Positions 25,084 through 34,102 of a DNA stretch of 64,000 bases are shown one piece after another. The stretch covers positions 124,001-188,000 of the forward strand of contig NZ_QJSM01000018.1 of the NCBI RefSeq assembly GCF_003205235.1, read 5' to 3'. Positions within the stretch are counted from its first letter, which is position 1. Each line of letters opens with the position of its first letter. Position numbers and translations under genes: made by a program. The DNA comes from Thermoplasma sp. Kam2015 (GTDB lineage: Archaea; Thermoplasmatota; Thermoplasmata; Thermoplasmatales; Thermoplasmataceae). A model generated the notes under the pieces. That model did no database searches and was not told where the DNA came from. It saw only the letters and a program-made list of their open reading frames with translations.

Positions 25084-26232
25084 TTAGATCTCGTGTATTG
25101 TCCTAATGAGCCTCTCGAGTCCCTCCCTTATGGTCTCTTCAGAGGTGGCAAATGAGATTCTGAAATGTCTCCTTCCGCCAAGGCCAAAGGCATCTCCGGG
25201 TGTTACGACAACCTGACCCCTGCTGAGGAGCAGATTCGAAAGTTCTTCCGATTCCATCGATTTCTTATACGCTGGAAATACGTAAAAGGCCCCCTCCGGT
25301 TTGTACACCTCAAGATCCTCACTCTCTGAAAGTATCTCGTAGGTAAGATCTCTGCGCTTTTTGAACTCGGATCTCATCATCGATGGACTCACGTTATCAT
25401 CAAGAGCCTTCAGGGCAGCATACTGCGAGATCGAAGAGACACAGGTTATCGTCTGCTGCTGTATCACGTTGGCCGCCTCCACGATTTCCCTCTGAGCAAC
25501 GAGATAACCTATTCGCCAGCCGGTCATAGCGTATCCTTTGGAGAAGCCGTTGAGAGTTATGGTGTGCTCAAAGGCCTCCTGCCCCATGGATGCCGGTGAA
25601 TAAAGCTTTCCTTCATATATCAGATCCTCGTATATTTCGTCAGAAACTATGTAAAGGTTGTTCTCTATGGCAAGATCTACAAGATCCTTCACATCCTTTT
25701 CTGGAAGAACCTTGCCGGTTGGATTGTTTGGGTTGTTCAGTATTATGGCCTTTGTCCTTGGCGTTATGAATTTTCTGATTCTATCAGTATCAATATCATA
25801 GCTCTCTGTGGTGTTTACAGGCACCGGCTTTCCGCCGGCCAGTTTGACTATATCGGGATAAGAAACATAGTATGGATCGGGTATTATTACCTCATCGCCT
25901 GGATTTATCAGCACCATCATTGCAAGATTTATGCCGAATTTGGTAGGTGTGACAAGCACCTCATCGGCCTCGGCTTCTATGCCATTTTTAGACCTGAGTT
26001 TTGCGGCGATTTTTTCCCTGAGTTCCATTATGCCAGCCGAGGGAGTATAATGGGTTTTACCCTGCTTTGCCATCTCAAATGCATAATCTATTATATTTTC
26101 CGGTGTGGTGAAATCAGGTTCACCGATACCAAAATTGAAGATCTTCACGCCCTGTTTCTTCAGCTTCTCAACATTGTTTGAGGCAGACACAGTTGCTGAC
26201 TCGTTGATATATTGCATCCTTTCGGAAAGCAT
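25084..26232 (-). CDS. Class I aminotransferase, aspartate aminotransferase-like (382 aa)
   Basis: A fold type I PLP aminotransferase of the AspAT Igamma/Ib group. Recognisable are FNFGIGEPDFTTPENI, HYTPSAGIMELREKI, NNPNNPTGKVL with the substrate-side Asn, NGFSKGYAMTGWRIGY with the PLP Lys, and the C-terminal Arg in HFRISFATSEE that binds the alpha-carboxylate. Aspartate/2-oxoglutarate is the likely pair, but archaeal members are often broad. It lies upstream of thrB on the same strand, 60 nt away, and could supply aspartate for that pathway. Confidence 0.88.
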   Translation of the reverse strand: MLSERMQYINESATVSASNNVEKLKKQGVKIFNFGIGEPDFTTPENIIDYAFEMAKQGKTHYTPSAGIMELREKIAAKLRSKNGIEAEADEVLVTPTKFGINLAMMVLINPGDEVIIPDPYYVSYPDIVKLAGGKPVPVNTTESYDIDTDRIRKFITPRTKAIILNNPNNPTGKVLPEKDVKDLVDLAIENNLYIVSDEIYEDLIYEGKLYSPASMGQEAFEHTITLNGFSKGYAMTGWRIGYLVAQREIVEAANVIQQQTITCVSSISQYAALKALDDNVSPSMMRSEFKKRRDLTYEILSESEDLEVYKPEGAFYVFPAYKKSMESEELSNLLLSRGQVVVTPGDAFGLGGRRHFRISFATSEETIREGLERLIRTIHEI

Positions 26233-26317
26233 TTTTACATAATCCCTGAGTAGAATAAAACTTTTCTATGCGCCATCGTATATCGATGTATTATCCAACC
26301 CAAATATCTGTTCCTGG

Positions 26318-26580
26318 TGAGCCACTCCTCAGCTGAAGCTTCGGATCTTCCTTTCATTTAAGGATATCGGCCATTCCGGACATACGTAAAAGCCATATAT
26401 CGCTATAACTACAGGCGTGAATTCGGATCTCATCGATCCTACTCAAATATTGTACATTTAGTTATCGTGGACGATACAAAATGTGGAAAGACAGTTTATA
26501 AATCACTCTATTGGGGAAGTCCGTGCATTGAATCGCCGAAGCATTTGAAAGTTACAGCTTCTCACAAATCCCTAAGCTCC
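26318..26580 (-). mobile_element. Short IS605-derived non-autonomous element (about 263 bp)
   Basis: Both ends of the TnpB element family are present with no gene between. The right end is CACTCCTCAGCTGAAGCTTC at about 26323-26342 and the left end is CACAAATCCCTAAGCTCC at 26563-26580. Between them are blocks shared with the copies at 1-207 and 59519-59832, including TTATCGTGGACGATACAAAA. The left end stops 11 nt before the promoter of the RaSEA-like gene, so the insertion may have shaped that promoter. Confidence 0.7.
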
Positions 26581-26591
26581 ATTTAAATGAA

Positions 26592-26599
26592 GTTATATG
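26592..26599 (+). promoter_or_regulatory. Probable TATA box of the RaSEA-like gene
   Basis: GTTATATG is centred about 24 nt before the GTG at 26619 and supports that leaderless start. A further AT-rich stretch (26581-26588) adjoins the inserted element. Confidence 0.35.
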
Positions 26600-26618
26600 G
26601 TAGAAGTAATATATCGAA

Positions 26619-27719
26619 GTGGTGATACAGCAAAAGGGTTTTAATCAGGAAGGAATAAGCTTAAACATGGTCAATAAAGAACTTGCCCTTTTCATCAGAT
26701 CGCTCATGCCTGACGGGAGGGCAGGTGGAGATCCTGATCGTCCGGTTTCTATGTGGAACGAACTGGACAGATTACGCGGATATCCTGAAAAGACAACGGT
26801 CGTTATCTTCAGAACGAGAGGGTGTTCCTGGTACCGGTTCTCATCTTGCAGCATGTGCGGTTATTTCAACGATACGCAGAATGTGACGGAGGAGAACCTA
26901 TATCACCAGATAGATCATGTTGCATCCACACTGAATTCAGAGGTATTGAAGGTGTTCACCTCTGGCAGTTTCCTTGATCCTGTTGAGATACCCGATCAGG
27001 TTCGGTCTTATTTCTATGAAAAGGTTGGTTCCAGGGTCTCGAAGCTGCTTGTTGAATCCAGGACTGAATACATAAGGCCAGAACGGATGGAGGAATTGAA
27101 GAAGATAGGCATACCTGTGAGAATTGCCATAGGCTTGGAATCGGCTAACGACTATCTAATTGAAAATTCGATAAACAAAGGATCCAGCTTCAGGAAATAT
27201 CTAGATGCAGCCCTGACCGCGAAGAAGTACGGCATGGAGATAAGGACGTACTTGCTATTCAAACCGCCGTTCATCTCGGAAAAAGCCGCAATTGCTGATG
27301 TGCTTGAGTCCATAAGAAAGGTCAGGGATATAACCACGGACGTTTCCATAAACCCGACCAACATACAAAAAAATACGCTTGTAGAATATCTTTGGAAGAA
27401 TGGACTGTACAGACCGCCCAGGCTCTATTCCCTAGCCAGAGTTCTGATAGATGGCATGAAGATAGGACCTGAAGTGATATCGTATCCAACTGGAGGAAAC
27501 AAGGAAAGGGGCGTTCACAACGATACATTCGATGATAAGCTTCTTGATCTGATCGTGGAGAGTTCTCTGAACCAGGATTTTACGGATCTTGAACGTTATA
27601 TGGAATCGCTTGATCTTTCCAATTTCTGGGATATGATAGAGGCCGAGGACAGGGCGATGGTGCAGGTTGATTTTGAGAGGGTCATCCGGCAGGCTCTTTC
27701 AGCTGTTCCAGAGATATGA
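26619..27719 (+). CDS. Radical SAM protein of the archaeosine (RaSEA, TIGR01210) type (366 aa)
   Basis: Matches by eye the archaeal radical SAM family whose Thermococcus member, RaSEA, works with ArcS to make archaeosine at tRNA position 15. The cluster cysteines are Cys69, Cys77 and Cys80 (RGCSWYRFSSCSMCGY), a C-x7-C-x2-C spacing unlike the canonical CxxxCxxC. Further family blocks are FTSGSFLDPVEIP, VESRTEYI and IGLESAND. GTG at 26619 is chosen from promoter spacing; the in-frame ATG at 26667 is possible. A RecJ-like gene starts 3 nt after its stop. The archaeosine role is inferred from family. Confidence 0.78.
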   Translation: MVIQQKGFNQEGISLNMVNKELALFIRSLMPDGRAGGDPDRPVSMWNELDRLRGYPEKTTVVIFRTRGCSWYRFSSCSMCGYFNDTQNVTEENLYHQIDHVASTLNSEVLKVFTSGSFLDPVEIPDQVRSYFYEKVGSRVSKLLVESRTEYIRPERMEELKKIGIPVRIAIGLESANDYLIENSINKGSSFRKYLDAALTAKKYGMEIRTYLLFKPPFISEKAAIADVLESIRKVRDITTDVSINPTNIQKNTLVEYLWKNGLYRPPRLYSLARVLIDGMKIGPEVISYPTGGNKERGVHNDTFDDKLLDLIVESSLNQDFTDLERYMESLDLSNFWDMIEAEDRAMVQVDFERVIRQALSAVPEI

Positions 27720-27722
27720 TGT

Positions 27723-29195
27723 ATGCTTATTGAGAAGTATCTTCACGATGAGAAGTATCGGCGGCTGTTTGGAATAGCTCGAGACGTCGCTAGCATAATA
27801 AGCGAGCAGAAGAGGGTTGTAATAGTATCGCATATCGATGCCGACGGATTATCATCCTCAGCTATTGCGAAGAGGACGCTTGAAAGATCTGGGATAGACA
27901 CTGAAGTGGTATTTATAAAAAATGTGGATCCTGAAATTCTCAAGGATCTACCACCTGGTTTCAAATGGTTCGTTGATCTGGGTTCAGGATCAATGAAGAT
28001 GATAAGGGATGCACAGATAGAATGCGCAATAACAGATCATCATCTACCAGATCAGTTTGACATAGATCCGGAGTTCAGGAGAGACCTCCTTGAATTTCTG
28101 GAACATTCAGACTTCGGATCTATATATCAGGTCAACCCGCATATGGTAGGGCTGAATGGTTCCTACGAGGTGAGTGGTTCTGGCGTGACCTTTCTCGTCT
28201 CCATGGCAATGTCCGATGAAAATGCGGATCTTGTTGTGCCCGCCATAGTGGGAGCTGTCGGAGACGTACAGGATGCCAACAGCGGAATTCTCGAGGGTTT
28301 GAACAGGATATTCATCAACCTTGGGGGCGATCTTGGCCTTGTGAGAATAGATCAGGATCTGAGATTTTTCGGTCGTGCGACAAGGCCTCTGTCCAAGTTT
28401 CTGGAACTGGGTTATGACAGGCTGCCTGGGATATCAAACCTCAGGGGTTCAGGATCCAGACTTCTAAAATATTTGAACATACCGATCAAGGATGGAGAAA
28501 GGTTCAGGGTCTACAACGATCTGAGCGAGGATGAAAAGAGGATGATCAGGACTGAGATATTCAAACGGCTGATCATCGGAGATATTGACGCATTCGATGA
28601 GGTCTTCGGAGAAACCTACGTCTTTCCGAGGGAAGATCCAAGGTCTCCAACCTACGATGCAAAGGAATTTGCTACTCTTTTGAACTCATGCGGAAGATAT
28701 GGGGAGGGGATGATAGGTCTCAATGTTGCGGCAGGCGATCGTGGAGAGGATTACATGAGATCGATATCTCTGATGTCTTCTCACAGGCGAAATCTGGTCA
28801 ATGGGTACAACCATATAATGGCAGAGGGCCTTAGATCACTCAAAAATATAGATTATTTCTATGCTGGAAAGGACATAAATGAGAACATCGTTGGAATAAT
28901 AGCGAATATGATAATAGCGAGGAACCCTGAGACGAGGAGGCCGCTGATCACCATGGCGGATTCAGATCCTGGTACGGTCAAGGCAAGCGTCAGAGCAAAC
29001 AAGGTATTCTTGAAGACTGGCGTGGATCTAGCCGAGCTTTTCAGGAGGGCTGCGATGGGGGTCGGCGGTGTCGGAGGAGGCCACGATCTGGCTGCAGGGG
29101 CAAATATACCTGCAGACAGGATAGATGATTTCCTAAGATTTGTGGATGCTGAGATCGGCAGAGCGGTATCTTCGATCGTTGAAAGTGGTCGCTGA
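27723..29195 (+). CDS. RecJ-like DHH-family nuclease (490 aa)
   Basis: A DHH/DHHA1 phosphoesterase of the archaeal RecJ-like group (GAN/RecJ). Motif I is VSHIDADGLSSSAIAK near 37-52, the DHH motif is CAITDHHLPDQFD near 101-113, a metal-site HSDFGS and GAVGDVQD follow, and the C-terminal DHHA1 domain ends in GGVGGGHDLAAGA. Archaeal members either bind GINS at the replication fork or act in 5'-3' single-strand DNA processing; sequence alone does not decide. It is directly downstream of the RaSEA-like gene and probably co-transcribed. Confidence 0.9.
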   Translation: MLIEKYLHDEKYRRLFGIARDVASIISEQKRVVIVSHIDADGLSSSAIAKRTLERSGIDTEVVFIKNVDPEILKDLPPGFKWFVDLGSGSMKMIRDAQIECAITDHHLPDQFDIDPEFRRDLLEFLEHSDFGSIYQVNPHMVGLNGSYEVSGSGVTFLVSMAMSDENADLVVPAIVGAVGDVQDANSGILEGLNRIFINLGGDLGLVRIDQDLRFFGRATRPLSKFLELGYDRLPGISNLRGSGSRLLKYLNIPIKDGERFRVYNDLSEDEKRMIRTEIFKRLIIGDIDAFDEVFGETYVFPREDPRSPTYDAKEFATLLNSCGRYGEGMIGLNVAAGDRGEDYMRSISLMSSHRRNLVNGYNHIMAEGLRSLKNIDYFYAGKDINENIVGIIANMIIARNPETRRPLITMADSDPGTVKASVRANKVFLKTGVDLAELFRRAAMGVGGVGGGHDLAAGANIPADRIDDFLRFVDAEIGRAVSSIVESGR

Positions 29196-29290
29196 TAATT
29201 GACGATTAGTCCGGATAATACAATTTCAGAGATCTGCCGTTCATTCACATCCGATAATTGTAAAATACAGCAAGTCATAACCTGATCGAA

Positions 29291-30265
29291 ATGAAGCTGA
29301 GGGATCTTGGCGAAAGATCGATCATATCAAGGCTGGCTTCAATCACGGGCCTCCCATATAAGGATGATTGTTCCTACATAGATGAGGGAGATCACTATAT
29401 TCTCATCACAACCGACGTGATAAGAAAGGATACACATATACCAGACGGAACCGATCCGGAACTTGCAGGCCGTTTCATGGCGTCTATAAACCTCAGCGAC
29501 ATTGCGGCAATGGCCGGAGTCCCACAGTACTTCATGACGGCCTATTCTCTGAATCCTGACCTGGATATGGACTATGTTGAATCCATAGAGAGAGGCATGA
29601 TGTCTGTTCTAAGAAAGTATTCAGTTGATTTCATCGGCGGAGATATGAAGGAGGGTGATGATCTGACGCTTACGGGGATAGCCATTGGAAGACAGACAAA
29701 GAAGCTCACGAGAAAGCGTTCGGATATAGCGAAGGGACAGATGGTAGGATACACAAACAGGATAGGCAGGGCGGCAAGCGGTTACATATTCTATAGGAGC
29801 GGTTATGACAGAAAGAGGGGTATATTCATGCTCCTTGGAGTTGAACCCAGGATAACCGAAGCCATCAAAATGAGTGAATATGGTGCAAAATTCATGATGG
29901 ATCTCTCTGACGGCCTGTATTCATCTCTTGATCAGATGAAACAGGATTATGGTGTTGGATTTCGCATAGTCAGGGATGAGATCGTGTTTGATGAATCCGT
30001 AAGCAAGGCGTCGGAGATATCAGGTTCTGATGTCTATGATATATCTGCAAATTACGGTGGGGACTACGAGATACTGTTCACTGTGGATGAATCAGATTAC
30101 AAGGATTTTCAGGCTGCAATGGATTCTGAGCATATAGAGGTCCACTTTATCGGAGAAACATGGGAGGGTGATAATATAATATTTGACGGAAGATCATGGC
30201 AGCGCATAGTGGGTAGAGGTTATGAGCATTTTTCTGAAAAACCGAAGCTAGGGAGGATAGAGTGA
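29291..30265 (+). CDS. thiL: Thiamine-monophosphate kinase (324 aa)
   Basis: An AIRS-superfamily kinase making thiamine diphosphate from thiamine monophosphate. Visible are DDCSYIDEGDHYILITTDV with metal-binding acidic residues, ASINLSDIAAMAG, VDFIGGDMKEGDDLTLTG, MMDLSDGLYSSLDQM and the C-terminal GGDYEILFTVDESD, all ThiL features. TATA-like ATAATTGTAAAAT about 25 nt before the ATG suggests a leaderless mRNA. Its stop TGA shares a base with the start of the dph6 gene, so the two are coupled. Confidence 0.93.
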   Translation: MKLRDLGERSIISRLASITGLPYKDDCSYIDEGDHYILITTDVIRKDTHIPDGTDPELAGRFMASINLSDIAAMAGVPQYFMTAYSLNPDLDMDYVESIERGMMSVLRKYSVDFIGGDMKEGDDLTLTGIAIGRQTKKLTRKRSDIAKGQMVGYTNRIGRAASGYIFYRSGYDRKRGIFMLLGVEPRITEAIKMSEYGAKFMMDLSDGLYSSLDQMKQDYGVGFRIVRDEIVFDESVSKASEISGSDVYDISANYGGDYEILFTVDESDYKDFQAAMDSEHIEVHFIGETWEGDNIIFDGRSWQRIVGRGYEHFSEKPKLGRIE

Positions 30266-30897
30266 TGAAGGTCATCGCGCTGCTATCAGGCGGCAAGGAC
30301 TCGTTCTTGTCAGCATACATAGCGATGCAGCAGGGCCTGGATATAATAAAGGCCGTCATAGTGAGGCCGAAGGAATATTCATACATGTTCCATTTCCCAA
30401 ATGTTGACATGGCTGGATCAGTCGCCGATCTGCTCGGTCTGGATTATGTCTATGTACTGGAAGATGAATTCAGGGATCGCATATTCCAGTTCGTCCGTGA
30501 AGGCGCAAGAGCGATAATTTCAGGAGCCATTGCCTCTGAATTCCAGAAGACAAGGCTTGAGAGAATTGCAACCGAAGCGTCCATAATCTCGTATTCACCG
30601 CTGTGGAGGATAGATCAGCACAGGGTGATAAGGGAAATTCTGGACGCAGGCATAAGGGCAATGATAGTGTCGGTGTCTGCAGATGGCTTCACGGATAGGG
30701 ATCTTGGGATGGAGATTGATGAGTCATATGCAGAACACCTTGTATCTCTTGAAAGGAGATATGGTATAAATATAACGGGCGAAGGGGGAGAATATGAGAC
30801 ATTCGTATTCGGATTTGGTAAAAGGCAGCTCAGAGTGAATGGGCATAAGGTCTGGAAAGGATCTGGCGGTTACTTTATAATAGATAGTATATATTGA
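30265..30897 (+). CDS. dph6: Diphthine-ammonia ligase, Dph6 (210 aa)
   Basis: An ATP-pyrophosphatase-type amidase that completes diphthamide on elongation factor 2. The PP-loop is LLSGGKDSFLSAY near 5-17; the Dph6-specific blocks are SGAIASEFQKTRLE, YSPLWRIDQ and the terminal GEGGEYETFVF. It is the single-domain archaeal form without the C-terminal RidA-like repeats of the eukaryotic protein. The ATG at 30265 overlaps the thiL stop by one base and is preceded by GGGAGGA; a GTG 3 nt earlier is less likely. Confidence 0.93.
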   Translation: MKVIALLSGGKDSFLSAYIAMQQGLDIIKAVIVRPKEYSYMFHFPNVDMAGSVADLLGLDYVYVLEDEFRDRIFQFVREGARAIISGAIASEFQKTRLERIATEASIISYSPLWRIDQHRVIREILDAGIRAMIVSVSADGFTDRDLGMEIDESYAEHLVSLERRYGINITGEGGEYETFVFGFGKRQLRVNGHKVWKGSGGYFIIDSIY

Positions 30898-30974
30898 CAG
30901 AGTGAGGATCATCTAATGCGTTTCTTCATTCGGCGGCATTTTCAGTAAAAACATCGCAGTTTACGATAACTGCA

Positions 30975-31568
30975 TCATAGATCCAACGTTTTCTGTTTTC
31001 TGTCGTTATCCGGAATGGTGTATTTCTTCAAGTCAATAAGCTGGCCTATAAGCGCAGAAAGAAGATCAACCGTGGCATCATTTACGGTTTCCCTTGGTAT
31101 CACAAGCATGTCCGTGTCCGGGATCATTATGCCGGACTCCGACAGCTTCTTTATCAGTTCCTTTCTGCGTTCCCATATAACGGTTTCGAAATTCATCGGC
31201 TTCTTTGTACCGCATCTTTCTATCTCTGTGAGGAATATGGGTCTCCTCAATATGCTGTGAAGCAGCTTGAGTGCGAGATCCCCATCCATCCTGTTCACAG
31301 ATGTACGTATGGTATTTCCCGTGATCTCGTATATGCTGAGATCCTGCCTCTTCAAGACTGAATAGAGGGTAACGGGCTTTATTCGTCTTTCCCTGAGAAT
31401 TCCAACATCCACCAGTGCCTTGAGATATCCAGAAAGCATTATGCGATGCATCTTGAAGTCATTGGCCTTCAGTACGCCTGCAATGCCTGATATGGATTGC
31501 TCTCCGTTTTGAAGAGTGTCCAGAATGACCTCCATTATACGTCTGTTCTCAGGAAGCTTGCTCTCCAT
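30975..31568 (-). CDS. Winged-helix protein of unknown role (197 aa)
   Basis: Not recognised beyond its fold. The N-terminal 75 residues look like a winged helix (MEVILDTLQNGEQSISG, then RIMLSGYLKALVDVGILRE, then KPVTLYSVLKR). The rest is helical and contains a single Cys (ERCGTKKP). It overlaps the 3' end of purB by 20 nt on the same strand, so it is probably co-transcribed with purine synthesis. A regulatory role is plausible but unproven. Confidence 0.6.
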   Translation of the reverse strand: MESKLPENRRIMEVILDTLQNGEQSISGIAGVLKANDFKMHRIMLSGYLKALVDVGILRERRIKPVTLYSVLKRQDLSIYEITGNTIRTSVNRMDGDLALKLLHSILRRPIFLTEIERCGTKKPMNFETVIWERRKELIKKLSESGIMIPDTDMLVIPRETVNDATVDLLSALIGQLIDLKKYTIPDNDRKQKTLDL

Positions 31569-32916
31569 CCACCATCCCGATCCTTTTTCTCGCTTTCTTC
31601 AATATCATATCGCATATGATGGGCGCCGATCCGATGAAGTTTGCAGGATCCATATTTTTATCCAGATCGGATCGGCTGACATATTTATCTATACCATTTT
31701 CTATGAGACTTTGCCTGAAGCTTATCCCTCTGCTTCTTGCGTACATGGCGGCTTTACGTACAAATTCATGAGCGTCCTGCCTGCCCATTCCATTTCTTGT
31801 GAGCAGGGTCACTACGCCTTCGGAATATATGCTATCATCGCTTTCAAGATTCCTCCTTATGTTATCCTCCTTCACCACAAGTGTTCTGAGCACGCCGTTC
31901 AGCCTATCTGTGGCGTAATCAATCAGTATGCTTGCATAGGGTATCACAAAACGTTCTGATGCGCTGTTCGTAAGATCCCTTTCATGCCATGTTACACCGG
32001 CCTCATACTCTGGTATTATCATGGATCTTATCAGGCGGGATAGGCTTGCTACATTTTCAGAATTTATGGGATTCACCTTACTGGGCATTGAACTGGAACC
32101 AACCTGCTTGTCGAAATCAAAATACTCCGATATCTCGTCTATCTCCGGTCTCTGTAGATTTCTTATCTCTGTCGCTATCTTTTCTAGCGTTACTGCTATA
32201 CCGTTTATAACGGATAGGTATTCTATATATCGATCTCTGTTCACTATCTGTGTGGCGCCATCCTCAGCATAGATGCCAAGTATCTCCATGACCCTATTCT
32301 GGACGTCAAGCGCCTTTTCGCCAAGAGCCGCGCCAGTCCCTACCGGTCCGAGTATCTTTCCAGCAAATGCCCTTGTGGACATCTGATCCCAGCGATCCAG
32401 ATGCCGGATCATCTCGGCCAGATAGACGGCGAACTTGAGTCCCAGAGTAATGGGTGATGCGTGCTGCCCATGGGTTCTTCCCATCATCGGCAGATCTCTG
32501 TATCTCTCCGCAAGTCCGATGAGCGTCTTGATGAACGATACAATGTTCGAACGGTAGAGTGAAGAAAAATCTCGCATCTGGAGTGCAGTGGCCGTGTCGT
32601 TGATATCGTTTGATGTCACGCCCAGATGCACATACCTCGATCCGTCGCCTGAATATTTTGATAGAACCTTCACCATGGCCATGACGTCGTGCTTAATCTC
32701 GTTCTCCACCTGCCTGACCTCTTCGATCCTCACAGATCCAGAATCCACAGCTTTCTGTATATTCTCATAGGCTTCAGCTGGTATGATGCCAAGCTCCGAT
32801 TCGGCTCTTGCAATTGCAGCTTCAACGCTAAGCATATAACGGAGCCTGGTCTCCTCATCGAATATATCCTTGATCTGTTTTCTGCCATATCTGTATTCAA
32901 TGGGCGAAACTACCAT
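31549..32916 (-). CDS. purB: Adenylosuccinate lyase (455 aa)
   Basis: Purine biosynthesis enzyme of the fumarase/aspartase superfamily, splitting SAICAR and adenylosuccinate. The signature loop is SSSMPSKVNPINSENVAS near 260-280; other blocks are HDVMAMVKVLSKY, HLGVTSNDINDTATALQM and GRTHGQHASPITLGLKFA with the catalytic His. Length is normal. The start MVVSPIEYRYG is preceded by an AT-rich promoter (TATTATATG). A winged-helix gene overlaps its end. Confidence 0.95.
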   Translation of the reverse strand: MVVSPIEYRYGRKQIKDIFDEETRLRYMLSVEAAIARAESELGIIPAEAYENIQKAVDSGSVRIEEVRQVENEIKHDVMAMVKVLSKYSGDGSRYVHLGVTSNDINDTATALQMRDFSSLYRSNIVSFIKTLIGLAERYRDLPMMGRTHGQHASPITLGLKFAVYLAEMIRHLDRWDQMSTRAFAGKILGPVGTGAALGEKALDVQNRVMEILGIYAEDGATQIVNRDRYIEYLSVINGIAVTLEKIATEIRNLQRPEIDEISEYFDFDKQVGSSSMPSKVNPINSENVASLSRLIRSMIIPEYEAGVTWHERDLTNSASERFVIPYASILIDYATDRLNGVLRTLVVKEDNIRRNLESDDSIYSEGVVTLLTRNGMGRQDAHEFVRKAAMYARSRGISFRQSLIENGIDKYVSRSDLDKNMDPANFIGSAPIICDMILKKARKRIGMVDGEQAS

Positions 32917-33048
32917 TGCTCAATAATACATATAATAGTTTAAAGATTTGTCATTGGACGGCGGCAGAGGGAAAATTGCTGAAATGTAAAGACTTATCCT
33001 ATTTCCAGATCTCATTAACCTTTATATTTAACATGTCAATATCAACGT

Positions 33049-34059
33049 ATGACACTTGATCTAACCAAGCTCCGTTTCGGCAGCGAACTGATCAAGAGAG
33101 GGTTCTCTGCCATGACGAAGGGTGGTGTAATAATGGATGTTACCACTGCCGAACAGGCAAAGATTGCAGAGGCTGCCGGTGCAGTGGCGGTTATGGCCCT
33201 GGAGCGCGTGCCTGCTGATATAAGGGCGGCGGGTGGAGTGGCCAGGATGGCTGACCCGCTGAAGATAAAGGAGATCATGGATGCGGTTTCAATTCCGGTG
33301 ATGGCTAAGGTAAGGATCGGGCATATATCTGAGGCGTATGTGCTGGAGAAGATAGGCGTTGATATGCTTGATGAGAGTGAAGTCCTCACACCTGCCGATC
33401 CATTCTTTCATCTCTATAAGAAAAGCCTGACCGTCCCGGTTGTAGCTGGAGCTAGGAACCTTCCAGAAGCGGTTAGGAGGATATTTGAGGGTGCAGCAAT
33501 GATAAGGACCAAGGGTGAGGCCGGGACGGGTAATATAATAGAGGCCGTGAGGCACATAAGGAAGGTAAACGAGGAGATAAGCATCCTCAAGAAGATGACC
33601 GATGAGGATCTGCGTTCTGTTGCTTCCAATATTTCGTCATCTTACTTCACGCTCAGAGACGAAGCCTCGAAGGATCTTATGGGATCAGAAGGGAAGCTGC
33701 CCTACGATTCGGTGTATGCAGGTCTGAGCAGGAGCAGGATTGAACGCGAAATTCTTGGAATCTTAAGGCAGATACGCAGACTTGGCAGACTGCCGGTTGT
33801 GAATTTTGCGGCAGGAGGAGTTGCGACACCAGCAGACGGCGCCCTGATGATGGAACTTGGAGCGGACGGCGTTTTCGTGGGCAGCGGCATATTCAAATCA
33901 CCGAACCCAGAAAAGATGGCCAGGAGCATAGTAGAGGCCGTGGAAAACTATAGAGACTACGAAGCTGTGGAGAAGGCAAGCGAAGGGCTTCAGGGTATGC
34001 CGGGCGTGGACATAGAGTCCATACCCAAGGATATGAGGCTTCAGGAAAGGGGCTGGTAA
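33049..34059 (+). CDS. pdxS: Pyridoxal 5'-phosphate synthase lyase subunit PdxS (336 aa)
   Basis: Makes PLP from ribose 5-phosphate, glyceraldehyde 3-phosphate and ammonia, with the glutaminase PdxT. The TIM-barrel blocks [33 protein letters not shown] and [19 protein letters not shown] are typical, with Lys residues in VMAKVRIG and the upstream conserved sites. It is about 40 residues longer than bacterial PdxS because of an insert near residues 190-240 (from about [10 protein letters not shown] to [12 protein letters not shown]), as in some other archaea. No pdxT is adjacent. Confidence 0.95.
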   Translation: MTLDLTKLRFGSELIKRGFSAMTKGGVIMDVTTAEQAKIAEAAGAVAVMALERVPADIRAAGGVARMADPLKIKEIMDAVSIPVMAKVRIGHISEAYVLEKIGVDMLDESEVLTPADPFFHLYKKSLTVPVVAGARNLPEAVRRIFEGAAMIRTKGEAGTGNIIEAVRHIRKVNEEISILKKMTDEDLRSVASNISSSYFTLRDEASKDLMGSEGKLPYDSVYAGLSRSRIEREILGILRQIRRLGRLPVVNFAAGGVATPADGALMMELGADGVFVGSGIFKSPNPEKMARSIVEAVENYRDYEAVEKASEGLQGMPGVDIESIPKDMRLQERGW

Positions 34060-34102
34060 AACGACCATAGAAACGATCCTCCTTACCCTTGCCATACTTG
34101 CG

